From Paralithodes platypus (taxonomy: Eukaryota > Arthropoda > Malacostraca > Decapoda > Lithodidae), in assembly GCA_032716605.1 (NCBI GenBank), contig CM064480.1:25348129-25412128 (forward strand): a stretch of 64,000 bases of DNA. Reading direction: 5' to 3'. The notes under the pieces were generated by a model that had not been told where the DNA came from, did no database searches, and worked only from the letters and a program-made list of their open reading frames with translations. The position numbers were made by a program, and so were the translations under genes. Of this stretch, positions 31,080 to 42,849 are shown piece by piece (position 1 is the stretch's first letter; the number at the start of each line of letters is the position of its first letter).

Positions 31080-32690
31080 GGATGCAGCAAACTCACTGGC
31101 TCTCATGTTCCCGATTTTGACTCCTCTGAATTCTCCACTTTATGGCTCAAGCTATCCTGTCATTCTCATACTAAATACTTCTGTGTTGTCTATCTTTCCC
31201 TTAACTCTATTGACTTTCCCAAATTCTTTGAGTATCTCAACTCTTAACTGGAACACATCCTAGCCAGCTCTCCTTTCTCAGAAATCACCATCTTGGGAGA
31301 TTTCAACGTTTACCACCTCCAATGGCTCTCCTCTCATTCCACTGACTAACCTGGTTTACAATCTATATCTTTTCTATCCTGAATGACCTAGAGCAGTTGG
31401 TTCAGCAACCCACCCGTATCCCACATAGCTTTGGAGATCAGCCTAACATTTTTGACTTGTTTCTAACTTCTAACCCTTCCTCTTATACTGTCGATCTTTT
31501 CCCTCATTTGGGCTCCTCTTACCTTTCTCTCTTACCTGTCCTGTCTCTCCAGCCGAACTAGCCAGCCGGCGGCACTTGTAGCACTTTGACACTGCCGACT
31601 GGGAGGCTCTCCGGCAGTAGGCCTACTTCTTTGATTTCGCATGGAATGACTTTTGCTTCCGTTGCCGGGGACCCTTGGAGAGTGCTGAACGCATTACCGA
31701 GGTAATCCCCTCGGGCATGGAGTCATACATTCCAGTTTCTTTCCCTCAGACTAATATAAAAAAACTTGGTTTACTCACGCTTGTTCTACTTCTGTCCGCA
31801 ATAAGGATGAAGCATTCAAATGGTACCGACGCCTTCAAACTCCAGAATCTTATTTTTCCTATGTTTCTGCCCAGAATCAAGCCAAATGCTTTCACTCACG
31901 AAACACTCTTTCGTCGATTCTATATTAAATTCACTGAACTATTCAATATCTAATGATAATGTCGGACAGGTTGGGAGAGAGGTATCTTGACCAGGATTCG
32001 AACCCACTCACTACAGGTATATTTGGAAGAGCTGAGCACCATAACCTCTCAGCCATATGCTCATGGCCGAGTGGTTATGGTGCCCAGCTCTTCCAAATAT
32101 ACCTGGAGTGAGTGGGTTCGAATCTTGGTCAGGTTACCTCTCTCTGAACTATCCAACTCTAAGCTCTTCCCAAGCTTTCTAGTATCTAGCCAAACACCTC
32201 TCCACCAATTCTTCTTCTTCGTCTTTCCCACCCCTTTTCCACTCTGACGGCACTACCGTCACTTCTTCCTCTGACAAAGCTAAACTCTTCACCCAAACTT
32301 TCGTTGAAAACTCCACCTTCGATGATTCCAGTGTTATTTCTCCCTCTCCAACCCCCTCTCTCCTACTTATATCTAACATCCTAATCTCTTTTAAATATGT
32401 GCTCTCTACCCTCTCTGGGCTTAATACTAAGAAGGCGTGATGGTGTTTTTCCTGTTGTACTAAAAAAAACTGTGCTTCCGTGCTGACTCCCTGCCTAGGC
32501 AAACTCTTTCGTCTCTGTCTCTCCTCTAATGTCTTTCCTTCTTGCTGGAAGTTTTTTCTCATTCAACCTATCCCAAAGAAGGGGTGATCGCTCTCAACCC
32601 TCCAACTATCGTCCAATTGCTCTCATTTCTTGCATCTCCAAAGTTTTGGAAACTATTCTTACTTCAAAATTTCTTAAGCATTTCTTTGCA
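31080..32690 (+). pseudogene. decayed Jockey-like LINE (endonuclease to start of RT)
   Basis: Endonuclease block ITILGDFNVYHLQWLSSHS near 31300; linker FKWYRRLQTPESYFSYVSA near 31820; HPF-type linker SGLNTKKA near 32420; RT start NYRPIALISCISKVLETIL near 32620. Stops and frameshifts lie between them. It is interrupted by the tRNA-like palindrome at 31975-32144 and cut at its right end by DIRS-3. The related VLGDFNVHN block in LINE-A suggests the same broad group. Confidence 0.8.
31975..32144. repeat. head-to-head tRNA-like inverted repeat (SINE heads)
   Basis: Two arms of about 82 bp (31975-32056, 32063-32144) are near-perfect inverted copies around a ~6-bp centre. Each arm, read outward, has a tRNA-like A box (TGGCCGAGTGGTTATGG on plus, GGCTGAGAGGTTATGG on minus) and a B box (GGTTCGAATC) about 45 bp apart, resembling tRNA-Ser/Leu. 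I see no complete cloverleaf with a CCA-compatible stem, so I call it SINE-like and not a tRNA gene. It is embedded in a decayed LINE. Confidence 0.75.
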
Positions 32691-32693
32691 CAT

Positions 32694-33118
32694 ATTATAG
32701 GTTTGACTCCTGTAAGGAGATAAAGAAAACCTAATATTTAGTAGTGGCCCCGTAATCATTGACGAACATGCCTATTACATAAGGCATCCTCTTCAAACAC
32801 TAATCCGCCGTAGTTTGAATCTACCGCGCAGAGCATTTAAAATCTGAGGAGCCTTCATCATGAGCGCACGCAACCTCACTCATGGCTTCAGTCATTATGA
32901 ATTGGGTTCTCACTACGAAAAAACTTTGTAAAAAATAAAAAACAAAAAGACAATAAGAATAACTATCCAATAAGCTTTCCATCATATCGTGGATGTACTT
33001 GTGTGGATCTTTGACCAGACGCTGATTCAGGCGTCATTCTTCCTTCACTGACATATCAAGTAAACCAAAATCCTTAATACATCAACGAATGGGAAGGGGA
33101 TGGTCGGGAGGGCCCCAG
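32694..33118 (-). repeat. DIRS-3 right terminal repeat
   Basis: Inverted counterpart of 30495-30931 of DIRS-2 with a few substitutions and small indels. The outer end reads attataggtttgactcctg and abuts the decayed LINE. Confidence 0.88.
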
Positions 33119-33226
33119 TCGTCAATGATTACGGGGCCACTACTAAATATTAGGTTTTCTTTATCTCCTTACAGGAGTCAAACCTATAATTTATTAGTGG
33201 CCCCTCCATCATTGACGAACATGCCT
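33119..33226 (-). repeat. DIRS-3 internal complementary region
   Basis: Contains cgtcaatgattacggggcca at one side and tggcccctccatcattgacg at the other. These are complementary to the element's right end (32694-32764) and left end (46389-46423) respectively. Confidence 0.88.
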
Positions 33227-33875
33227 GATTTCTAAGACTGGAGGGGGACATTCGTAATCATATCATAACTCTAGAAAAGCAGATAATCAAACAAAACTTT
33301 ATACAGCCTAAATCTTCAAAAAGGGGTACAAGCAGGAGCGTGCTTCAAAGAAGCCTGCTTGAAAAAGGGTTAACTCTGAGACTCTGTGCACAGATCTGCT
33401 AGTTAAGAAGGCACCCCACTTAAAGTAAGTGGTGAAAACTAAAAACTTATAAGTTTACATGTGCACATATAAACCCCATTAACTAGTGGATATATTCCTA
33501 AAAATATAACCAAACATAAATGAATTCTTGTACATTCGTAGAAGTACTGAACTCGTGTACTTATGCAGAAGTAATTACTTCAAAAGTAAAAGTCGTAGTT
33601 GCAACTACCGAGATTTCTCAAAAATCTATTGCTTCACAGCCAAAGCTACTTACAACAAGAATTGTTGTAACACTACTATTGGCCTTTAGCACAATTTCCT
33701 GCAATGAATACTACAGAGAAATTTTATAATACAATGCCTACAACCAGTATCACAGCTCGTATGTTCCGAACACATACTCCGGAGGGGTCTAGGGTGTCCT
33801 ATGTCACACTGATTGCACCCTCCCCCCCCCCCCCCTTTTTCTTGAAATTAAACAAAACGTGACTAAAAGGGCCAC
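33227..33875 (-). other. DIRS-3 3' non-coding region
   Basis: Diverged inverted counterpart of DIRS-2 29823-30390, including a C-run near 33822 and ctagggtgtcctatgtcaca. A short open frame at 33520-33729 is not conserved and is not called. Confidence 0.75.
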
Positions 33876-35181
33876 CTAGACCCTCTGCCGTAAAGCTATA
33901 CATGGCAAGGAAGGTTTGTCCAGAGCTACTGAAAGGTATCGAGGCAAAAACTCCTGATTAGAGGCCCACAACCGTGTGGACGTAATAACTTCCACCGAAA
34001 GATTATTAAGGAAACGTAAAGAGGCTGTCCCCTTGCGTAAATCGTGGGTCTTACCCACAACGCCGGGATTCTTCTCTTTAAAGTCCTCGACCAAGAGAGA
34101 AGCCAGTGTACGCTCCATCAAGCGTTCACCCGGACTTGCGACCCATAAAGCACCCTGGTGATTTAGAGGTGCCACTCTTAAATATTTGGTTAGAGCTTGC
34201 ACTGGGCAAAAAAGATGGTGCACCTTTCCCCTGTTTAACGCCGGCACCGTGAACTCTGAAAACACGTGTTCACTGTGCTCAATCTCGGCTATGAATCCTG
34301 GGGAAGGTGCAATGTGAATACACTCATGAAGCCTATCAAACCTGAGGCAATTAGGTGCGTTGCTCATCGCCGCTAGCTCAGATACTCTGTTCCCGGTAGC
34401 CAAAGCCATAAGGAATAATGCCCTTTTGTAAAATCTGCAGTCTTTGGTACATATGGGAACGAGAATAACGACGATGCTTTGTCCAGAGACCATGTAGGCC
34501 TGAGCTGACGGGGAGGTGGGCGGAGTTTAAAACCTGCCCACATAAATCACTTTCAGATAAATGTTTCTGCATGAACAGATAAATAAAATAATAAACAACC
34601 AACGCCACCGAGGGCACAGTTTGTTTTGTTCTAAGAATCCGAGACGGAAAAGCTTGCCAATGCGATTGAAACTGTCGCTTTGTAGACTGTGTATATTGAT
34701 TCGTAAATATCTTGGTCACGTTGCTACCATATGGTGCTAGCCACTTGGCCTCCTGAATGTCCAAAATGAACAAGTCTGCGAGGTTTCTAGGTTGCCAATT
34801 GTGTTCTAAGTGGAACAACCCGACCAGGAGTGACACTGGGTGCGGGCACCACGTGTTCAAATGCTGGTACCACACTGCGCCGGCCACAGGGGCGCGACTA
34901 GCGAGACTACGCCTCGCTAATCCTGTAGTTTGTTGACTACGTGGCACATTAGAGACGCGTCTGGCGGCGGAAAATAGATAAATGGAACTCAACCTGTTCT
35001 CGTCCGTCATCAGAGCGTCAGGTCCGCCCGCCGGTGTTATCGTCCGGCGGGTGAGGTACGACTGTGAGTATCGCCATACACCTTGGCTGTGGCTGTCCCT
35101 CGCTTGCGAGCTCGTTATACCCCCTGAATGGGAGCCCTCGTCCGAGTCCCGTAAAGGTTTATGATAATTAAAAGCTCCCAT
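33876..35181 (-). pseudogene. DIRS-3 coding remnant: ORF1 fragment fused to RT end and recombinase
   Basis: 34378-35181 starts with an ORF1-like piece (GVWRYSQS, compare GVWRFAQPG in DIRS-2 ORF1) and passes in frame into the post-RNase H block (YLTRRTITPAGGPDAL). It then continues through EAKWLAPYG into the recombinase N-terminus. About 3 kb relative to DIRS-2, holding most of ORF1, RT and RNase H, is missing. 33876-34493 carries the rest of the recombinase in another frame with R (GNRVSEL), H-x-x-R (HDLRKGTASLRF) and Y (PRYLSVAL). The frameshift near 34450 breaks the enzyme. The TGG codon before LAPYG corresponds to the TGA of DIRS-2. Confidence 0.87.
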
Positions 35182-35389
35182 AGCTCATTAACACATTGAA
35201 AGCAGAGCTGGTGAGCAAAATCATAAAGTATACTAATTAATTTAATTTATATTTAATTGTATTAAAATAAATTACTATAAATAAACACAATATTATCATA
35301 ATATAATCATAGAAAATATATATGTTTATTATGATTCAGCTACTAAATTATTTCATTAACAAATAAAAATAAGATAGGGCTACCTGAGC
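35182..35389. other. AT-rich stretch at the DIRS-3 deletion side
   Basis: 35220-35380 is extremely AT-rich with no ORF and no match elsewhere in the window. It separates the coding remnant from the leader array and may be filler or another insertion. Nothing further can be said. Confidence 0.6.
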
Positions 35390-38300
35390 TTAACGGCGTT
35401 GAACATACAGCAATGAGAGGTTCAAGTGCCGACACGACAGAGACTGGGGGAAAACTACCCCGCCCCCGGGAACTACCTGGTCACCTGGTGCAACACCGGT
35501 ACTCCGCCCTGGAAAGAGAAAGTTCCGGGGATTAATGCTCATAGGGTTACACCCAAAAAGTGGTACAAAATATGTGCCTCAAAACCGCCGGTCAACGAAC
35601 CGTAGCACTCCACCACTACTTTTCGTTGTCCTTTAGTTTTCATATTAAAGATTGCAGCCTATCTTTACCTGTCCAGAAGATTTAAGCATATCTTCTGAAT
35701 CCTCATAAAGATGAAGCATATCTTTATTAAAGATGAAGTCTTTCAAGTATCCCTTTACACTTGAAACACTAGTAAGATTCCGGCATCTTTTTATCCCATA
35801 AAAAGTCTAAGCCTATCTTAATCTCTAATCTGGCTTCTCCCAGAAGCCCTCATAGATCGCTGTCTTGAAGGCCGTGATACCCTATTGTATCAATCAATTG
35901 TTTGGCAAATTATCGCGAATTGCAAATCAGTTAATATAACCACCCAAAGGTACAACCGCCGGGTTTTATATACAATGTCAAACCAATTGTACCTGCCCCA
36001 GACCTCTTTGTAAAAAGGTCGCCGGGAGGGAAAGACTAAACAAACAAACGGCATTGATTCAATGGCTTATTAAAGATTTCAGCATATCTTTTACCTGTCC
36101 AAAAGAATTAAGCATAACTTCTTAATCCTCATAAAGATGAAGCATATCTTTATTAAAGATGAAGTCTTTCAAGTATCCCTTTACACTTGAAACACTAGTA
36201 AGATTCAGGCATCTTTTTATCCCATAAAAATTCTAAGCCTATCTTAATCTCTAATCCGGCTTCTCCCAGAAGCCCTCATAGATCGCCGTCTTGAAGGCCG
36301 TGATACCCTATTGTATCAATCAATTGTTTGGCAAATTATCTCGAATCGCAAATCCGTTAATATAACCACCCGAAGGTACAACCGCCGGGTTTTATATGCA
36401 ATGTCAAACCAATTATACCTGCCCCAGACCTCTTTGTAAAAAGGTCGCCGGGAGGTAAAGACCAAACAAACAGACAGCATTGTTTCAATGGCTTTGAAAA
36501 GCAGAGAAAACCAAGTCCAACAGGTGTCAGCCGGATCACCTAGAAAACTGTGTGGAGCCCCCCTTGACGGGAATAACCCAGGAAGCCTGATCCCAGGCTC
36601 GACCATAGAAAATGCAGTTTCTGATGAGCCCTCAAGCGACCAAACTCGTCGGGGTAACTTACCTATTTTAGCTATCCTGACTAAAACTCGGTAAACAGAA
36701 ACGGTGTTCTCGGAGCAACGAGAAAAACGCCGGAAAGGTAACCCACACTAAACTATACATTACAGGAGGGCGTAATGCATAAAGCAATGAATAACACAGG
36801 AAGCCTGATCCCAGGCTCGACCACAGAAAATGCAGTTTCTTATGAGCCCTCAAGCGACCAAACTCGTCGGGGTAACTTACCTATTTTGAGCCATCCTGAC
36901 TAAAACTCGGTAAACAAAAACGGTGTTCTCGGAGCAACGAGAAAAAACGCCGGAAAGGTAACCCACACCAAACGAGACATTTTAACACATTTTATACAAA
37001 GGGTGTGCGCCAAAATAGGGATACCTGAACAGGAGGGCGTAATGCATAAAGCAAAAACCGGGGCAAAGGTAGCCATGACAGAGACTGGTGGGATACTTAC
37101 TCCAGGTTCTGCATAGACCTGCCGGGACCCAGCCCTGGAAAAAAAGAAAATTTCCAGGAATTAATGCTCAGAAGGTTAACCCAAACATGTTCGCACACAA
37201 GTGTTAAATAACCCGCCGGGGAACGAGACGTAATACTCAACGACTACAGCTCGCTACGCGGTGGGGTTTCCTAAGTAAAAGATTTCAGAATATCTTAATT
37301 TGTCCAAAAGATTTATGAATACCCTCTGACATAATATATAAAGACCAGCATGGCGTTTATAACTGATTAAGTCTTTCCGGTGGTGTTTGTTTCAAGATTC
37401 AATTTTGGAGGAAAAAATACATAAAAAAGACGCCGGCCCCCGAATTATCTCGTAGATAAAAAACTGGGAAGCCTGACAAATATACGAGATCTAACTTCTC
37501 ACGAAGTATCTTTTTAGATCGCCGTATGTTGAAGGCGGCGATACAAAACGTATCCCTCAATTGTCTGGTTAACTAACTGAATTGTAAATTCGTTATTCCC
37601 ATCTCTCCAAGGAGCACCCGCCGGGTGTGAATATTAGTTTAAAAAACGTTAACCCCAATTGTGCCCTAAAGCGCCGTATGTTGAAGGAGGCGATACACAA
37701 TGCATCCCTCAATTGTCTGGTCAACTAAACTGATTTTTGCAAATTCGGGCATCCCACCCTTCCAGGTTGCACCCGCCGGGTGATGTAAAGTTTAAAAGTT
37801 AACCCCAATTGTTCCTAACCCCACTTCTTTGTAAAAGATCGCCGGGGAGGAAATACAAATATCGCGAATTGCAAATCAGTTAATATAACCACCCAAAGGT
37901 ACAACCGCCGGGTTTTATATACAATGTCAAACCAATTGTACCTGCCCCAGACCTCTTTGTAAAAAGGTCGCCGGGAGGGAAAGATAAAACAAACAAACGG
38001 CATTGATTCAATGGCTTATTAAAGATTTCAGCATATCTTTTACCTGTCCAAAAGAATTAAGCATAACTTCTTAATCCTCATAAAGATGAAGCATATCTTT
38101 ATTAAAGATGAAGTCTTTCAAGTATCCCTTTACACTTGAAACACTAGTAAGATTCAGGCATCTTTTTATCCCATAAAAATTCTAAGCCTATCTTAATCTC
38201 TAATCCGGCTTCTCCCAGAAGCCCTCATAGATCGCCGTCTTGAAGGCCGTGATACCCTATTGTATCAATCAATTGTTTGGCAAATTATCTCGAATCGCAA

Positions 38301-41300
38301 ATCCGTTAATATAACCACCCGAAGGTACAACCGCCGGGTTTTATATGCAATGTCAAACCAATTATACCTGCCCCAGACCTCTTTGTAAAAAGGTCGCCGG
38401 GAGGTAAAGACCAAACAAACAGACAGCATTGTTTCAATGGCTTTGAAAAGCAGAGAAAACCAAGTCCAACAGGTGTCAGCCTGATCACCTAGAAAACTGT
38501 GTGGAGCCCCCCTCGACGGGAATAACCCAGGAAGCCTGATCCCAGGCTCGACCATAGAAAACGCAGTTTCTGATGAGCCCTCAAGCGACCAAACTCGTCG
38601 GGGTAACTTACCTATTTTAGCCATCCTGACTAAAACTCGGTAAACAAAAACGGTGTTCTCGGAGCAACGAGAAAAACGCCGGAAAGGTAACCCACACTAA
38701 ACTATACATTACAGGAGGGCGTAATGCATAAAGCAATGAATAACACAGGAAGCCTGATCCCAGGCTCGACCACAGAAAACGCAGTTTCTTATGAGCCCTC
38801 AAGCGACCAAACTCGTCGGGGTAACTTACCTATTTTGAGCCATCCTGACTAAAACTCGGTAAACAAAAACGGTGTTCTCGGAGCAACGAGAAAAAACGCC
38901 GGAAAGGTAACCCACACCAAACGAGACATTTTAACACATTTTATACAAAGGGTGTGCGCAAAAAGAGGGATACCTGAACAGGAGGGCGTAATGCATAAAG
39001 CAAAAACCGGGGCAAAGGTAGCCATGACAGAGACTGGTGGGATACTTACTCCAGGTTCTGCATAGACCCGCCGGGACCCAGCTCTGGAAAAAAAGAAAAT
39101 TTCCAGGAATTAATGCTCATAAGGTTAACCCAAACATGTTCGCATACAAGTGTTAAATAACCCGCCGGGTAACGAGACGTAATACTCAACGACTACAGCT
39201 CGCTACGCGGTGGGGTTTCCTAAGTAAAAGATTTCAGAATATCTTAATATGTCCAAAAGATTTATGAATACCCTCTGACATAATATATAAAGACCAGCAT
39301 GGCGTTTATAACTGATTAAGTCTTTCCGGTGGTGTTTGTTTCAAGATTCAATTTTGGAAAAAAAAAATAAAAAAGACGCCGGCCCCCGAATTATCTCGTA
39401 GATCAAAAACTGGGAAGCCTGACAAATATACGAGATCTAACTTCTCCCGAAGTATCTTTTTAGATCGCCGTATGTCGAAGGCGGCGATACAAAACGTATC
39501 CCTCAATTGTCTGGTTAACTAACTGAATTGTAAATTCGTTATTCCCACCCTTCCAAGGAGCACCCGCCGGGTGTGAATATTAGTTTAAAAAACGTTAACC
39601 CCAATTGTGCCCTAAAGCGCCGTATGTTGAAGGAGGCGATACACAATGCATCCCTCAATTGTCTGGTCAACTAAACTGATTTTTGCAAATTCGGGCATCC
39701 CACCCTTCCAGGTTGCACCCGCCGGGTGATGTAAAGTTTAAAAGTTAACCCCAATTGTTCCTAACCCCACTTCTTTGTAAAAGATCGCCGGGGAGGAAAT
39801 ACAAATATCGCGAATTGCAAATCAGTTAATATAACCACCCAAAGGTACAACCGCCGGGTTTTATATGCAATGTCAAACCAATTGTACCTGCCCCAGACCT
39901 CTTTGTAAAAAGGTCGCCGGGAGGGAAAGATAAAACAAACAAACGGCATTGTTTCAATGGCTTATTAAAGATTTCAGCATATCTTTTACCTGTCCAAAAG
40001 AATTAAGCATAACTTCTTAATCCTCATAAAGATGAAGCATATCTTTATTAAAGATGAAGTCTTTCAAGTATCCCTTTACACTTGAAACACTAGTAAGATT
40101 CAGGCATCTTTTTATCCCATAAAAAGTCTAAGCCTATCTTAATCTCTAATCCGGCTTCTCCCAGAAGCCCTCATAGATCGCCGTCTTGAAGGCCGTGATA
40201 CCCTATTGTATCAATCAATTGTTTGGCAAATTATCTCGAATCGCAAATCCGTTAATATAACCACCCGAAGGTACAACCGCCGGGTTTTATATGCAATGTC
40301 AAACCTGCCCCAGACCTCTTTGTAAAAAGGTCGCCGGGAGGTAAAGACCAAACAAACAGACAGCATTGTTTCAATGGCTTTGAAAAGCAGAGAAAACCAA
40401 GTCCAACAGGTGTCAGCCTGATCACCTAGAAAACTGTGTGGAGCCCCCCTCGACGGGAATAACCCAGGAAGCCTGATCCCAGGCTCGACCATAGAAAACG
40501 CAGTTTCTGATGAGCCCTCAAGCGACCAAACTCGTCGGGGTAACTTACCTATTTTAGCCATCCTGACTAAAACTCGGTAAACAAAAACGGTGTTCTCGGA
40601 GCAACGAGAAAAACGCCGGAAAGGTAACCCACACTAAACTATACATTACAGGAGGGCGTAATGCATAAAGCAATGAATAACACAGGAAGCCTGATCCCAG
40701 GCTCGACCACAGAAAACGCAGTTTCTTATGAGCCCTCAAGCGACCAAACTCGTCGGGGTAACTTACCTATTTTGAGCCATCCTGACTAAAACTCGGTAAA
40801 CAAAAACGGTGTTCTCGGAGCAACGAGAAAAAACGCCGGAAAGGTAACCCACACCAAACGAGACATTTTAACACATTTTATACAAAGGGTGTGCGCAAAA
40901 AGAGGGATACCTGAACAGGAGGGCGTAATGCATAAAGCAAAAACCGGGGCAAAGGTAGCCATGACAGAGACTGGTGGGATACTTACTCCAGGTTCTGCAT
41001 AGACCCGCCGGGACCCAGCTCTGGAAAAAAAGAAAATTTCCAGGAATTAATGCTCATAAGGTTAACCCAAACATGTTCGCATACAAGTGTTAAATAACCC
41101 GCCGGGTAACGAGACGTAATACTCAACGACTACAGCTCGCTACGCGGTGGGGTTTCCTAAGTAAAAGATTTCAGAATATCTTAATATGTCCAAAAGATTT
41201 ATGAATACCCTCTGACATAATATATAAAGACCAGCATGGCGTTTATAACTGATTAAGTCTTTCCGGTGGTGTTTGTTTCAAGATTCAATTTTTGGAAAAA

Positions 41301-41751
41301 AAAAAAAAAAAAAAAGACGCCGGCCCCCGAATTATCTCGTAGATCAAAAACTGGGAAGCCTGACAAATATACGAGATCTAACTTCTCCCGAAGTATCTTT
41401 TAAGATCGCCGTATGTCGAAGGCGGCGATACAAAACGTATCCCTCAATTGTCTGGTTAACTAACTGAATTGTAAATTCGTTATTCCCACCCTTCCAAGGA
41501 GCACCCGCCGGGTGTGAATATTAGTTTAAAAAACGTTAACCCCAATTGTGCCCTAAAGCGCCGTATGTTGAAGGAGGCGATACACAATGCATCCCTCAAT
41601 TGTCTGGTCAACTAAACTGAATTTTGCAAATTTGGTCATCCCACCCTTCCAGGTTGCACCCGCCGGGTGATTTAAAGTTTAAAAGTTAACCCCAATTGTT
41701 CCTATCCCCACTTCTTTGTAAAAGATCGCCGGGGAGGAAATACAACAACAG
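35390..41751 (-). repeat. tandem array of 1.946-kb DIRS leader units
   Basis: Three nearly identical units start at 35913, 37860 and 39806 (periods 1947 and 1946 bp), preceded by a diverged partial unit from 35390. Each unit has internal duplications: a block around atcgccgtcttgaaggcc, two copies of an actcgtcggggtaacttacc block about 220 bp apart, and two related blocks with cgccgtatgttgaagg. CGCCGG words recur throughout. The minus-strand open frames of 60-119 codons in the units are not maintained between copies and are not called. Homology with the DIRS-1 leader identifies the array as amplified DIRS 5' sequence. Confidence 0.92.
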
Positions 41752-42744
41752 CATAGTTTTATATTGGCTTTGCAAAACCGAAAAAACTACAAACAACACG
41801 TGTCCGTATGAACACTGTTAGATGGGTACAGCCAATCCGCCGGGAATCATAAGGAGCCTGAAACAGGCACCCCAGAGACGCAGTCCTGGGGAGCCACAGA
41901 CACCCACTCGCCGGGGAAACAAGCCTGTTTTAAACCACGCGTGGCCAAAACTCGGCAACCAGCCGGGGTTATCAAGGTGAAACCGAGAAAAACCCGCCGG
42001 AAAAAACCCACCCCGTCCAGATACCATCTGAACGCAACACCGGACCGAGGCGTAGCCAAAACACAACTAACGCCGGGCCCAACATAGTCCGTGGAATTAG
42101 GCAATACACAACTAACCCAGGACACATAAATAGTCCGTGGAATTAGCCAATACACAACTAAACCAGGACACACATGACACAGTAGTACATATTTAGAAAA
42201 TAAATCAATAACACTTGTATATGTGGAAAAGCTACGAGAGGCTGGCTAGGCCTAGGCAGACGGATAACAGTAACATGTCGGAATATAAACAAAAAGCACT
42301 GAATTATATCACAACAGGAACCACCGCCAACACACCACTGTAGCAAATACTTCCGGCAAAGGGAAGAACTGACTCGGGACCCAGAAAAAACTTCACTAAG
42401 TGAAGAAAAATACGCTGGGAACGTCAGCAAAAATACGCTACCTCATCAGAATGATAAAAGGAAGCAAAAACGCGTAATGAAAGCCGCCTGCATCACAAAG
42501 CTAGCTAACTGTGAAAAAGTTCACCTGTCCACAACAGGACCACGAGGGTACATCCGAAATAGATGCCCCAAACACCCGACCCAAAATACACTGCACTGCG
42601 GGCAACCAGCCCAGGACACTCCTGCTACGCATATCCTAACCTTACTCGATACATCCCGGAGTAAACAAATGAGAAAAAACTCACTAGGGACGCAGCAAAT
42701 GCGGAACCAGCGGAACGTGGAGAGAGACGTCCGGGCCGGTTGAC
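41752..42744 (-). other. DIRS-3 leader, diverged non-array part
   Basis: It continues the array style (cgccggg words, acagcatagttttatattgg comparable to acagcattgtttcaatgg) but is too diverged to be a full unit. 42053-42175 holds three short tandem copies of about 48 bp starting cacaacta. No ORF is supported. Confidence 0.65.
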
Positions 42745-42849
42745 CGCAGAGCAGAGAAGGAAGAATGACGCCTGAATCAGCGTCTGATCAAAGATCCACA
42801 AAAGTACATCCACGATATGATGGAAAGCTTATTGGATAGTTATTCTTAT
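42745..42849 (-). repeat. DIRS-3 left terminal repeat, inner part
   Basis: Matches DIRS-2 30565-30660 (gaatgacgcctga.tcagcgtctg, acgatatgatggaaagctta). It is cut at 42849 by giant-LTR copy B; cttat at 42845-42849 is one TSD copy. Confidence 0.9.

Noticed and set aside
31975..32144. a pair of functional tRNA genes
   Set aside because: A and B boxes are present, but I could not build a proper acceptor stem and anticodon arm. The inverted arrangement fits SINE-like sequence better.
33520..33729. 69-codon plus-strand ORF in the DIRS-3 3' region
   Set aside because: No counterpart in DIRS-2 and no motif; background ORF.
36316..40561. 119-codon minus-strand ORFs recurring in the array units
   Set aside because: They recur only because the DNA unit recurs. 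One copy (96 codons) has lost the start segment and another has a deletion; there is no recognisable domain.
35913..41751. CRISPR-like or satellite array
   Set aside because: Units are 1.95 kb without short regular spacers, in a eukaryotic transposon context. The array is DIRS leader sequence, not CRISPR and not centromeric satellite on this evidence.
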